Of a DNA stretch of 35,232 bases, positions 24,912-32,871 are shown in pieces (position 1 is the first letter of the stretch; every line of letters begins with the position of its first letter). The notes beneath the pieces are model-generated. The model searched no databases. It was not told the DNA's origin and saw nothing but the letters and a program-made list of their open reading frames with translations. This DNA is from Thermoplasmatota archaeon (GTDB lineage Archaea; Thermoplasmatota; Thermoplasmata; Thermoplasmatales; GCA-001856825). Made by a program: the position numbers and the translations under genes. The stretch is from assembly GCA_023381415.1 (NCBI GenBank), contig JAMCUN010000008.1:1-35232 (forward strand), given 5' to 3'.

Positions 24912-25235
24912 TTAAACCAGCTCCAGTTCCTCCATCAACTCATCAGCTCTCTCGCTGGATACCTTCGTTATGACGAAGCTCATATTCTCCTTCAGGAACT
25001 CGAAATACTGTTCTTTGTTCTTCGAGACCTCATATCCTTTCATCATGATCTCGTAATCTATGTCCCACTGGTCTTTCCTTCCTGTGATATATTCCTTCTT
25101 GAACCGTTATTGACCATTCTCCACACCCTCCATCCTCAATTTGTCCAAAACTTCATTCATATTCATCTGGCCAAGTACCTTCAAGCCATCTTTCCATACA
25201 AGTGTAGTCTGTTTGTTTGTTAAATTGCAAATCAT
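24912..25235 (-). pseudogene. Unknown small protein gene interrupted by in-frame TAA
   Basis: From ATG 25233-25235 the frame reads 42 residues (ending MEGVENGQ), then TAA at 25107-25109, and continues in the same frame without shift: RFKKEYITGRKDQWDIDYEI and on to a normal TAA at 24912-24914. The whole would be a charged, mostly helical protein of about 107 residues. No family was recognised. The codon composition is continuous on both sides of the stop, which favours one gene with a nonsense mutation over two genes; the second half has no start codon near its beginning. Confidence 0.5.
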
Positions 25236-25240
25236 TGGGA

Positions 25241-25399
25241 TCACTCCCCTAATACCTCTCTGCCATCAGGGCTAGATAATTCGGAAACGTTATCCATGAA
25301 ATCAAGTTCCTCCTTCAGATTAATCCTGTCAAGCCTTTTCATCCTTCCTTCTACCAACTTGTCAAATTCTATGTCTGCTGCTTCATTTTTCATGTACAT
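25241..25399 (-). CDS. Short acidic protein of unknown function
   Basis: A 52-codon frame (or 50 from ATG 25393) opening MYMKNEAADIEFDKLVEGRM and ending in VLGE. It precedes the interrupted gene by five bases, so the two look like an operon of antitoxin-like size. No motif recognised; helices are predicted from the alternation of charged and hydrophobic residues. Could equally be the N-terminal part of a longer ancestral gene. Confidence 0.35.
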   Translation of the reverse strand: MYMKNEAADIEFDKLVEGRMKRLDRINLKEELDFMDNVSELSSPDGREVLGE

Positions 25400-25647
25400 C
25401 GATCCGAAAATTTGCAACCATATATTTCAAGATTTTAGTCCGAATTGAAAAGTGAATGAAATGAAAAAGTGAATTTTGTAAGGAAAAAATTATTAAAGGG
25501 ATTGTTGCATTCACATTCATGCGAAAAATGAAATCAGAAAGAAAGAGAATTAAGATAAGATTTGTAAGTATATGGATGACACCCTTCAAATAATAGTATT
25601 AGAGAATGACGGCTAGCTCTCTCTCAAACAGACAGCCGTAGTTAATT
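25400..25647. other. AT-rich intergenic region with terminator-like hairpin
   Basis: No credible gene. Near its end is a six-base-pair inverted repeat ACGGCT (25609-25614) and AGCCGT (25634-25639), followed on the plus strand by GTTAATTTTA. It could end transcription of the HD-domain gene on the minus strand or act on plus-strand readthrough. The rest is low-complexity A/T with no repeat I can support. Confidence 0.35.
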
Positions 25648-27156
25648 TTAGGATTTCGCATGACTACTGATTTCCTCTACTAGTGATTCTCTGATTTCCT
25701 TTATGTAGTTCGCCTTCCATTCGGATCTGTACCCCTTGGCGTTCAATGGCAGAAAACCAAGATATGCTGGCCTAAACTGGGTCCATTCCTTGTTTATTGC
25801 CTGAAAGTATGAAGAAAGGCCCTCAGTCATTATTTCCTTAATTTCGTTGCCACTGTAAATCCAGATATTATCCTCCTTTGCTTTAGGTGTATAAGGGGAT
25901 CTTGGCTGAAAGCTCAAAATAAGGTGGATATCAATTGATCTATTTGCCTTCCTTGGAATGGAGTTGCTTTCCTGTTCTTCCACACTCTTACCCCATCTGG
26001 AAATCTCTTTTTCTACAGTATCCTTGTACGACAAGTCCCTGCCGAATCCAATCTTTTCAGAAATATCCTTAACAAACTCATCGTAATCGTACGGCCTCTT
26101 GAACAGGCTAATCGGAAGATACCTCCTGTCAATGATTCCACGGAATGGCTGGCTTTCCTTTCGAGAGAAGTCTTGCTTCGAGAAAACCCCAATCGCTTCG
26201 TCGTCATACGATTTCCCCTTTACAAATTCCTTCCAGTTGAAGAATTTTGATGGCAATTTTCCTACGTCTGTAAGCTTTTTAAGGGCCTCCTCACCCATCT
26301 TATCAACCAGGACCACAAGTGAATGCCCGTAGACCCATTTATACATCTTAAGACGGGAATCCTGCATATCCTCTATGCTTCCAAGGGATTTAATGTGAAA
26401 GGAGATTGTGTACTCATTTGTGGGTTTGACAAGTTTGATGCTCAAGCCATCAATTATCCTCTGAATATCGATGTTCCCATATACAGCACCAGTCATGTAT
26501 GAGTCTCTGAGAAGGTAGTCAAATCTGTCTGAATCTACATAACCCGACACGATTGGGTGGACTGTTTTAGTCCATGATGTCGCACCTTCCATTCTAGGGA
26601 AAAGAACTGATGAAATGTCCTTCTTGTTGAATTGTAGTCCCTTCGACTCTTTCAAGATGGAATCAATCTCACCGTCTTCGTTTATTATCTTGTAAGAGTA
26701 GTATTCGTGAGTAGGAATTAAGGTATTGCCGGTAAGGCTAAACAAACGCATAGCCTCTTCGTTCTCTGACTTTTTCAGCGTCTTTCTCATTATGTTTTCA
26801 GACGCGTGCGAGAATGGTCCGTGTCCAATGTCATGAAGCATTGCAGCCAGTCTCACGACACCAATTACGTATTCTACTTTCTCATCACCAAATAAGTTCT
26901 TGTACGTATTTCGGTCCATTTTCTGTAGAATACTTGTGATCATTTTTCCTGCAACATGCATCGTTCCTACACAGTGGACGAACCTGGATGTGACAGCATT
27001 AGGGAAGACTAGATAGGCAAGTCCATTAACCTTCACCCTATGCAGTCTCATGAAACTCGGAACCTGTAATATCCGGTATTCTGTATCTGTCAAAGGGATA
27101 TGACCGTGGACAGGATCTACTATGGTAGTTCTAGGAAGACTCGTCGGAACTTCCAT
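25648..27156 (-). CDS. HD-domain phosphohydrolase (dNTPase-like)
   Basis: Member of the HD superfamily group that includes dNTP triphosphohydrolases and SAMHD1 (COG1078-like). The N-terminus reads DPVHGHIPLTDTEYRIL, followed by RLHRVK and SRFVHCVGTMHVA as in that group. The metal-binding HD is in AAMLHDIGHGPFSHASE near residues 108-124, and a later Asp is in DSDRFDYLLRDSYMTG near 215-230. At 502 residues the length is usual. A TATA-like TATATATTAAAA on the minus strand lies about 20 bases before the ATG. Codon use is AT-rich, and it sits among nuclease genes and a DNA methyltransferase remnant. A role in dNTP depletion during phage infection is possible but unproven. Confidence 0.85.
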   Translation of the reverse strand: MEVPTSLPRTTIVDPVHGHIPLTDTEYRILQVPSFMRLHRVKVNGLAYLVFPNAVTSRFVHCVGTMHVAGKMITSILQKMDRNTYKNLFGDEKVEYVIGVVRLAAMLHDIGHGPFSHASENIMRKTLKKSENEEAMRLFSLTGNTLIPTHEYYSYKIINEDGEIDSILKESKGLQFNKKDISSVLFPRMEGATSWTKTVHPIVSGYVDSDRFDYLLRDSYMTGAVYGNIDIQRIIDGLSIKLVKPTNEYTISFHIKSLGSIEDMQDSRLKMYKWVYGHSLVVLVDKMGEEALKKLTDVGKLPSKFFNWKEFVKGKSYDDEAIGVFSKQDFSRKESQPFRGIIDRRYLPISLFKRPYDYDEFVKDISEKIGFGRDLSYKDTVEKEISRWGKSVEEQESNSIPRKANRSIDIHLILSFQPRSPYTPKAKEDNIWIYSGNEIKEIMTEGLSSYFQAINKEWTQFRPAYLGFLPLNAKGYRSEWKANYIKEIRESLVEEISSHAKS

Positions 27157-27339
27157 TTAGAATTCTATATATTAAAAATATTAAATAATTTCTATTTGCA
27201 TGAATTGGGACTTAATTGCTATCTGGTCATTAAAACGAGTTCGATGACTAAAAGTGCCTTCTGAAGCTCAAGTTTATCTGGTAACAACTATTTTCTAATA
27301 TCTTCAACTCCTTAAAGGGACAGTGATGGTCTATCTTCC

Positions 27340-27689
27340 TCAAAACTTCCACCAATACCCACATATCCATTTCTTCCTTCCATTTTCCACTAGAGGATTC
27401 GCATAATCAATAGCTTTATTCGGTTTGCCGAATATATCTTCCATCCACTCATCATAGAACGACAGGTTCAGCAAGTAGCTACCCTCAAGCTCATCCATCA
27501 TCTTCTTTAAGTCGATAAGGTCCTGCAGCCGGAAGATATGTAAGGGGGATCAAGGTAGAAGAACACCTTGGGTTTGTTGTATTTCTTCATGAGCTGCCTG
27601 AAGTCCATATTCTCAACTGGCCAGTCCTTCACATAAAGGAAATTCTCTATATGGAACCTCGGGACTCCCTTTTGCCCCTTGAATCTTCT
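27340..27689 (-). pseudogene. D12-class (Dam-like) DNA adenine methyltransferase remnant
   Basis: Reading from 27689 downward gives FHIENFLYVKDWPVENMDF and then VFFYLDPPY, with the catalytic DPPY at 27540-27551, exactly the C-terminal half of D12-type N6-adenine methyltransferases. About six codons later the frame is lost; a one-frame shift near 27524 resumes the family sequence (DLIDLKKMMDELEGSYLLNL, then KKWICGYWW) and ends with TGA at 27340-27342. The N-terminal SAM-binding region (FxGxG) is absent, since the esterase gene ends at 27709. The gene is therefore truncated and frameshifted and cannot make an active enzyme. Confidence 0.75.
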
Positions 27690-27708
27690 TTAGAATGTCT
27701 CATCTATT

Positions 27709-28650
27709 TTATGTAAGAATGTTGCCAACGAATGACCAAATCATTGTAAGAAGATTTTTAGACGCTGGAACTACTGGGAAGAAATTTTGGAATCCGTGTA
27801 TCATGCCTTTTGCCCTAATTCCTGTAGCTTGCGTTCCGTCCTTCTGAAGTTTTGCAAGGTACGTTTCCCCCTCATCCCTCAGAGGGTCATATTCAGCTGT
27901 TACCACGAGTGCCTCTGGTAATCCGGAAAGGTTAGGATGATTTATTATCGAAAAGTATGGATCAAGAATGTCAGAGGGTTGCTTTAGATAAGCCTTACCA
28001 AAAAATGCCATATCCTTTTCAGTCAAGTAGTAATTTTCGGAATACTCTGTCATGGACATCGAAGCCCCGCTTCTACCCAAAGAAGGATAAATCAAGACCT
28101 GCAGTCTTGGAGGCTTCAATTTCAAATCCCTTGCCTTAAGGCATACCCCGGCCGCAAGATTCCCACCTGCACTGTCACCTGCAACTGCAATTTTTTCAAC
28201 ATCTATGTCTAATTCCTTTGCACTCCTTTGGACCCATCTTAGTGATTCAAGTGCATCCTCGAGGGCTGCAGGAAATTTGTTCTCCGGGGCCAGTCTGTAG
28301 TCAACGGACATAACCCGGGTCTTCGAACGATTAGCCGCAATGCGGCAGAGACCATCATACATATCCAGACTGCCAAAGACGAAACCTCCACCGTGGAAAT
28401 ATAAAATCAAACCAGACCCTGCATTTTCGGGAGTGTAGAGTCTTGTACGAACAGTCACTGCATCATGTTCGAACTTCATGTCCTTCACCTCCCCAACTTC
28501 TTCGCTTGTCTTGATCAAGGCAGATTGTTCGGCAAAATTCCTGAACTCCTTTATGTCCGTCGTTGTTAAATCTGGTCGCGGTATGCTTTCCATCATTTTC
28601 AAAAGATTCTTAATATCTGGGTCCAGAGGCATTTCAACCATCTCTTTCAT
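27709..28650 (-). CDS. Alpha/beta hydrolase, HSL-type carboxylesterase
   Basis: Soluble esterase of the hormone-sensitive-lipase group. The 313-residue protein has the oxyanion motif FHGGGF near residue 83, the nucleophile elbow GDSAGG near 155-160 (Ser157), the acid in DPLRDEGETY near 252, and the His in GMIHGFQ near 283. The length is usual and no signal peptide is seen. The ATG at 28648-28650 lies about 20-25 bases after ATATTTAAATT on the minus strand. It hydrolyses short-chain esters in known relatives; its physiological substrate is unknown. Its end lies 19 bases from the methyltransferase remnant. Confidence 0.9.
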   Translation of the reverse strand: MKEMVEMPLDPDIKNLLKMMESIPRPDLTTTDIKEFRNFAEQSALIKTSEEVGEVKDMKFEHDAVTVRTRLYTPENAGSGLILYFHGGGFVFGSLDMYDGLCRIAANRSKTRVMSVDYRLAPENKFPAALEDALESLRWVQRSAKELDIDVEKIAVAGDSAGGNLAAGVCLKARDLKLKPPRLQVLIYPSLGRSGASMSMTEYSENYYLTEKDMAFFGKAYLKQPSDILDPYFSIINHPNLSGLPEALVVTAEYDPLRDEGETYLAKLQKDGTQATGIRAKGMIHGFQNFFPVVPASKNLLTMIWSFVGNILT

Positions 28651-28993
28651 GGAATTATTAATTTAAATATTTGTTAAAGGTGACCGTGAACGTAGTTTGC
28701 GGCTCGATGCAACCAGATATGCAACGTTCAAAAGAAGCAATCATGAATGTTGTCGTTGGGCTCTATATGATACACCGTAATCTCTCCGGCAAAGTTGACT
28801 CTTGAAAATAGACGTGAGATTTAGATTCCTAGGTGGATATAGTAAACACTTTTGGAATAACAAAAATGGAAGGGAATCACTGGTGTCAATAAATATACCA
28901 ATAATGGTGATGGCTAAAGTTTAGGAACGCTTAAATATTCAGATAGTCTAAATGGGACGTAGGCATATAATATAAATGATACAAGGAGACCAG
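28651..28993. other. Intergenic region with KaiC-like gene promoter
   Basis: No supported gene in about 340 bases. A 28-codon frame (MQRSKEAIMNVVV...) near 28720-28804 faintly resembles a transposase tail but is too short to call. At the right end ATATAATA (28965-28972) lies 29 bases before the ATG at 28994. Confidence 0.4.
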
Positions 28994-30049
28994 ATGGACG
29001 TATACAAGGTCGCCCAGGAATTTTCGTTGGGGGACGACTTCACAATTGAGAATAATGTGCTGATTAGGGGCAAGTCTGGTCTTCAGCATAAATTCGACCT
29101 GATCATTACATCAAGCAGGGACGAAGATACGAAGATTGCTGTCCTTCAAAAGTTATCAGAGGATACCGTGACAGACATAATGGAATTCAATGCGATAGCA
29201 AGGGACTGCGGTTTTCAGCTCAAGGCAATTTCAATAGACAGGAACCTTAACAAGCTGGAGCTCAACCTTGCAAAGGCGTGCAACATTTCCATTATTTCTC
29301 CAGATAACGGGAAGAAGAGTTACAATATTTTTGGGCTCAAGAATCTTGACGAAAATTTCGGCAAGCTGATGAGGAAGGGCAGCATCTACATGGTTTCCGG
29401 ACCATCTGGAACAGGAAAGACGGCTCTCAGCACCCAGTTCCTGATAGAAGGGGCGAAGAAAGGAGAAAGAGGGATGGTAGTGCTCACAGATACTCAGGGG
29501 AAGATGTTCGTCTCAAACGCACAATCATTCTCATACAAGTTCGGGGAATATTACAGGAACGGGGTGATAGAAGTTATGGAGATCTCGGATAGAATCCTGA
29601 AACTCAAATCAAGCCTGACTTCAAATTATTTCTCAATGAAGAATTATATCCGAAACATTACCACACAGCTGAAAACATTGGTCGTCCAGTATGATGTATC
29701 AAGGCTGGTGATAGATCCAATCACCCCTCTGATCATAGAGGACAACGATTTCCTTGGCCAGTTTTTCAGGGCACTTTCAATAACAGATACTTACACCATA
29801 GTAACGAGCGGAGTTGGCAAGAGCGACGTCAGCGTCTTCGGTCTAGAACAGTCATTCGCTGCAGGGGTTATAAGACTGAACACAGATAATCCAGACTCGG
29901 ATGTGAAGAGGGCAACGGTAGTCAAAATGAGCGGCGGAGGGTACAGTACAAAGCCAATTCTGTTCAGGATTACAGGAAAGGGAATCTTGGAGTACGAGGA
30001 AGATGACGTTGACATGGCGGGCCCACTCTTCAATCAGGTCATTGTTTGA
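28994..30049 (+). CDS. KaiC/RecA-like ATPase with N-terminal nuclease-fold-like domain
   Basis: The C-terminal two thirds is a RecA-superfamily ATPase of the KaiC type: Walker A GPSGTGKT near residues 136-143, a strand MVVLTDTQG, Walker B RLVIDPIT near 237, and a C-terminal glycine-rich loop. The first 100 residues (MDVYKVAQEF onward) include GKSGLQHKFDLII, reminiscent of restriction-endonuclease-like domains, but without a clear catalytic ExK. I chose ATG 28994 over 28976 because it has the right distance from the TATA box and a GGAGA sequence five bases upstream. Such archaeal proteins are often signalling or regulatory ATPases; the function here is unknown. Confidence 0.78.
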   Translation: MDVYKVAQEFSLGDDFTIENNVLIRGKSGLQHKFDLIITSSRDEDTKIAVLQKLSEDTVTDIMEFNAIARDCGFQLKAISIDRNLNKLELNLAKACNISIISPDNGKKSYNIFGLKNLDENFGKLMRKGSIYMVSGPSGTGKTALSTQFLIEGAKKGERGMVVLTDTQGKMFVSNAQSFSYKFGEYYRNGVIEVMEISDRILKLKSSLTSNYFSMKNYIRNITTQLKTLVVQYDVSRLVIDPITPLIIEDNDFLGQFFRALSITDTYTIVTSGVGKSDVSVFGLEQSFAAGVIRLNTDNPDSDVKRATVVKMSGGGYSTKPILFRITGKGILEYEEDDVDMAGPLFNQVIV

Positions 30050-30105
30050 TATTTCCGTAATGAAGGTAAATAACAGATTCCAGATGCTTCTACTGAAGGC
30101 AACCC

Positions 30106-30909
30106 CTATAAGAGCCTGGTCTGGCCAGTCTTCTGATCCCAGTTCAGAGGCATCAGTCCGTATGTCCGCCTGAAGAGGTTGACAGTTTCAGGACCGAACC
30201 CCTGGAAATGGTTGTTGCTGAGAACGTACGCGTGCCTGATAATATCCTCCTTCTCCTTGAGTTTCCCTGCCCAGAATCCCACCTCCTTCGTTCTATCCAC
30301 AACAGCTCTTCCGAACTCCTCTTCCCTTATTGAACGATCGCCGACGAATCTTATGTATATTGTGTCAGATGTTGCAACTGGAGGTATCATGACATAGGGT
30401 GTCTCTGACCAGGCCAATATAACGTTTCTCTCCCTCAGCATGAAGTAGGTATCGTCCACAAGCCATGATGGGTCCCTGACCTCAACTGAATATCTAAACT
30501 CATTTGGGAGTGCATCAAGGAGACTCGAAAGTCGCTTAAATCCTTCATTGAATTTGAGTGAAGGGGGTAATTGGATGAGAATGATTGCAAGTTTCTCTCC
30601 AAGTACTTTCATTGACTCCAGGAAATTTTTTGCCTCATCGGTTGAATTCCTCAGCCTCAAGTCGTGGGTTATCATCTGCGGCATCTTTGCCGTGAACCTG
30701 AAATCCTCAGGCACCGAATCTCTCCACTTCTCAACGATGTCAGTGCCCGGTCTCGCGTAGAAGCTTGAGTCTATCTCCACTGTGTCAAACACGGATGAAT
30801 ACACTTTAAGGTAGTCAGATGGCCTAGTTCCACGGGGGTAGAACGGCCCTACCCATCTGCTGTAGCTCCAGCCAGAACAGCCCGTCCTGATATCCAATGA
30901 CTTGATCAA
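30106..30909 (-). CDS. DUF72 (YecE-like) family protein
   Basis: A TIM-barrel-type protein of 267 residues from the widespread DUF72 family, whose function is not established. Family hallmarks are RTGCSGWSYSRWVGPFYP near the N-terminus, TVEIDSSFYARP near 44-55, FTAKMP near 74, ILIQLPPSLKF near 110, and YVLSNNHFQGFGPETV near 228. The start is TTG at 30907-30909, about 25 bases after TTATAAGC on the minus strand, so a leaderless TTG start is plausible. Stands alone. Confidence 0.88.
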   Translation of the reverse strand: MIKSLDIRTGCSGWSYSRWVGPFYPRGTRPSDYLKVYSSVFDTVEIDSSFYARPGTDIVEKWRDSVPEDFRFTAKMPQMITHDLRLRNSTDEAKNFLESMKVLGEKLAIILIQLPPSLKFNEGFKRLSSLLDALPNEFRYSVEVRDPSWLVDDTYFMLRERNVILAWSETPYVMIPPVATSDTIYIRFVGDRSIREEEFGRAVVDRTKEVGFWAGKLKEKEDIIRHAYVLSNNHFQGFGPETVNLFRRTYGLMPLNWDQKTGQTRLL

Positions 30910-31061
30910 GGGTGAAGCTGCTTATAAGCTTATCCTGCAGGAAATCTTCCATGAGCTCTTCCTTCAAGAGATTATGGACGTCTTTGATTGAAAACACACA
31001 CCTTCCCTACAGACCTTCTGTCACGTTGCATCTTCCTGACAGTTCTATCCATAGAGAAAGA

Positions 31062-31946
31062 CTACCTCCTCTTCGAATTGGACCTTTCCATCCTGAGCAG
31101 ATATTCCTTCCTCTCTATTCCCATGCCGTACCCCCCAATTCCTCCATCTTTCCTCACTACCCTGTGACAGGGTATGATCAGGGGGACTGGATTTGAGGCG
31201 CAGGCATTAGCGACTGCCCTCACTGCACTCGGCTTTCCGATCATCTTCGCTACATCATGGTATGATCTGGTCTCCCCATACGGTATAGTCTGAAGAGCAA
31301 CCCAAACCCTCCTCTGGAAATCGGTACCCCTAACATCTACAGGGAGGTCGAGGGATTGTCCTTCAAGATACTTCAAGACAGAATCCAGGCTCTTCCTTAC
31401 CTTCTCCGATCTCTCTATCTCAGCATTGGGATACTCCTTAATCAACGACTGTACAAGAACATCCTCAGAGTCCGCGAGGCTAAGGGAGCAGACCCCCCTA
31501 TCTGTTTCTGCCAGGAGGATGTAGCCAAGAATGCAAGATGAAGTCAGGTATCTGATCGACGACCCCCTTCCTCCATTCCTGTAAGTGGAAGGTGACATCC
31601 CAAGCTTGGAATCCGAACCACCGTAAAGCCAGCTTTGCGAATTATATCCCGCTTTGTATATGGCCTTAGGAATGGGTTGGTTGTCCTTAAGGTTCCTCTT
31701 TAGCATGAGTATTCTGCGCTCCTCTGCGTACTTCCTGGGAGAAATGCCCATTACCTCCTTGAACGTTTTTTGAATGGTGAACCTGTTTACTCCTAGGTGC
31801 CTTTCGAGGGCAGAAAGGGAAACGTCCCTAGATGTGTTTGACCGGATGAAGGAGCAGACCTGTTCTACAAGATTATGTTTAAAGGTGTTCGTCATCGTTG
31901 TGCCGCTGCTGTCCTCCATCGCTCTACGCTTTGCACTCAATGCCAT
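31062..31946 (-). CDS. AraC-type HTH fused to O6-methylguanine-DNA methyltransferase (Ada-like, no N-terminal zinc domain)
   Basis: DNA repair suicide enzyme. Residues about 25-125 form an AraC-type helix-turn-helix pair (SLSALERHLGVNRFTIQKTFKEVMG, then a second helix pair with MSPSTYRN). Residues about 135-290 are the MGMT domain with FQRRVW, IPYGETRSY and the acceptor Cys in IPCHRVV near 262-268. The order equals bacterial Ada without the Cys4 phosphotriester-sensing domain. I chose ATG 31946 because a TATA-like TTTTATTCAA lies about 25 bases upstream; longer frames start at TTG 32009. Probably acquired from bacteria. Whether the HTH part still regulates is unknown. Confidence 0.88.
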   Translation of the reverse strand: MALSAKRRAMEDSSGTTMTNTFKHNLVEQVCSFIRSNTSRDVSLSALERHLGVNRFTIQKTFKEVMGISPRKYAEERRILMLKRNLKDNQPIPKAIYKAGYNSQSWLYGGSDSKLGMSPSTYRNGGRGSSIRYLTSSCILGYILLAETDRGVCSLSLADSEDVLVQSLIKEYPNAEIERSEKVRKSLDSVLKYLEGQSLDLPVDVRGTDFQRRVWVALQTIPYGETRSYHDVAKMIGKPSAVRAVANACASNPVPLIIPCHRVVRKDGGIGGYGMGIERKEYLLRMERSNSKRR

Positions 31947-32090
31947 CCAGGAAGGGAGTGAGGATTGAATAAAAGAGATTTTGTCTGTTTCTTGAGCAAT
32001 CATCAACAATACTCCAACGTTGGAAATGGATCAAGAAAGAGAAGGAAAGAAGCAAGAAAAATTATTTGCCCGGAAATCAGATACGCATAC

Positions 32091-32645
32091 ATGTTTCAGA
32101 ACGTACAGAGCCTGATTAAGAAGGAGAAGAGCGCGCTTGTTGTATGGGACGTTCAGGAGGCATTGGTTTCAAGCATCTTCAACAGGGAAGAATTCATAGG
32201 AAACCTGGTGAAGATAATAGGTAAAACGAGGACGTCAGGCATCCCACTGTTCTATTCCAAGATAACACCCCTGCCTGAAAAGTTCGAATCACCGCTCAGG
32301 AAGATTTCTGGATTTGGAAAGTTCGAACCAGGAGACGTCGTGAAGGAAGTTTATCCTGAGAAGGGAGATACAGTGATCAACAAAAACACCGCGAGTTTCT
32401 TCATAGGGACGAATTTTGAGCTAATGCTTAGGAATGCTGGCATAAACACAATATTCTTCACTGGTATTGCGACTGAAATGGGTGTAGAGACTTCCGCAAG
32501 GCATGCCCAGAATCTTGGCTTCATTCCGGTGATAATTCAGGATGCCGTCTCGTCGAGGGACAGGGAAGCACACGAAAGGAGCCTCAAAAACCTCGCAAGA
32601 ATGATGCCAGTTATCAGCACAAGCGAATACATGAATATGTTCTAG
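32091..32645 (+). CDS. Isochorismatase-like (cysteine hydrolase superfamily) protein lacking the usual Cys
   Basis: A 184-residue protein with the fold motifs [12 protein letters not shown] (Asp near 22) and [10 protein letters not shown] (Lys near 97). The nucleophile region reads [18 protein letters not shown] where the family consensus has TxxCVxxTA, so Gly replaces Cys. Active hydrolysis by the standard mechanism is therefore not expected. The ATG at 32091 was chosen because the homology begins there and AAATTATTTG lies about 28 bases upstream; the upstream extension to 31965 is low-quality and overlaps the divergent promoter. Substrate unknown. Confidence 0.8.
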   Translation: MFQNVQSLIKKEKSALVVWDVQEALVSSIFNREEFIGNLVKIIGKTRTSGIPLFYSKITPLPEKFESPLRKISGFGKFEPGDVVKEVYPEKGDTVINKNTASFFIGTNFELMLRNAGINTIFFTGIATEMGVETSARHAQNLGFIPVIIQDAVSSRDREAHERSLKNLARMMPVISTSEYMNMF

Positions 32646-32871
32646 GGCATACTGTTCAGGTATTCCGTAAAGCTGAAACAACAGCTTCGGGCAGATGCAT
32701 CTATGCCGGCGTGAATGTTCCTCATTGATACTGCAATCTCTATTGCATGTAGGCCGTTCAATGCGTTGTTGCAATGATGCAAATTACCCTAAAGCATTCA
32801 TATAGTTGTAATCAACAAGTCGGTGAAACTACAGGGGAATTAGGCTCAAAACACTAACTGAGGTTGCAGGC
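32646..32871. other. Intergenic region, no gene seen
   Basis: About 225 bases with no supported frame. A TATA-like TTCATATAG near 32797-32805 lies about 70 bases before the next gene, so that gene may have a leader, unlike its neighbours. Confidence 0.3.

Noticed and set aside
24876-25223. Plus-strand open frame of 115 codons
   Set aside because: The minus strand carries the more protein-like interrupted gene with charged helices; the plus frame is a Leu/Phe/His-rich shadow.
25383-25589. Minus-strand frame of 68 codons before the small acidic gene
   Set aside because: AT-rich, Ile/Phe-heavy translation of low-complexity sequence with no motif; overlaps the start of a better candidate.
16639-28700. 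CRISPR array, integrase or insertion sequence within the island
   Set aside because: No regularly spaced repeats, no tyrosine or serine recombinase motif and no intact transposase were found; only a doubtful 28-codon transposase-like tail near 28720.
30912-31196. Plus-strand open frame opposite the Ada-like gene end
   Set aside because: Mostly a shadow of the MGMT C-terminus; the part outside that gene has no coding character.
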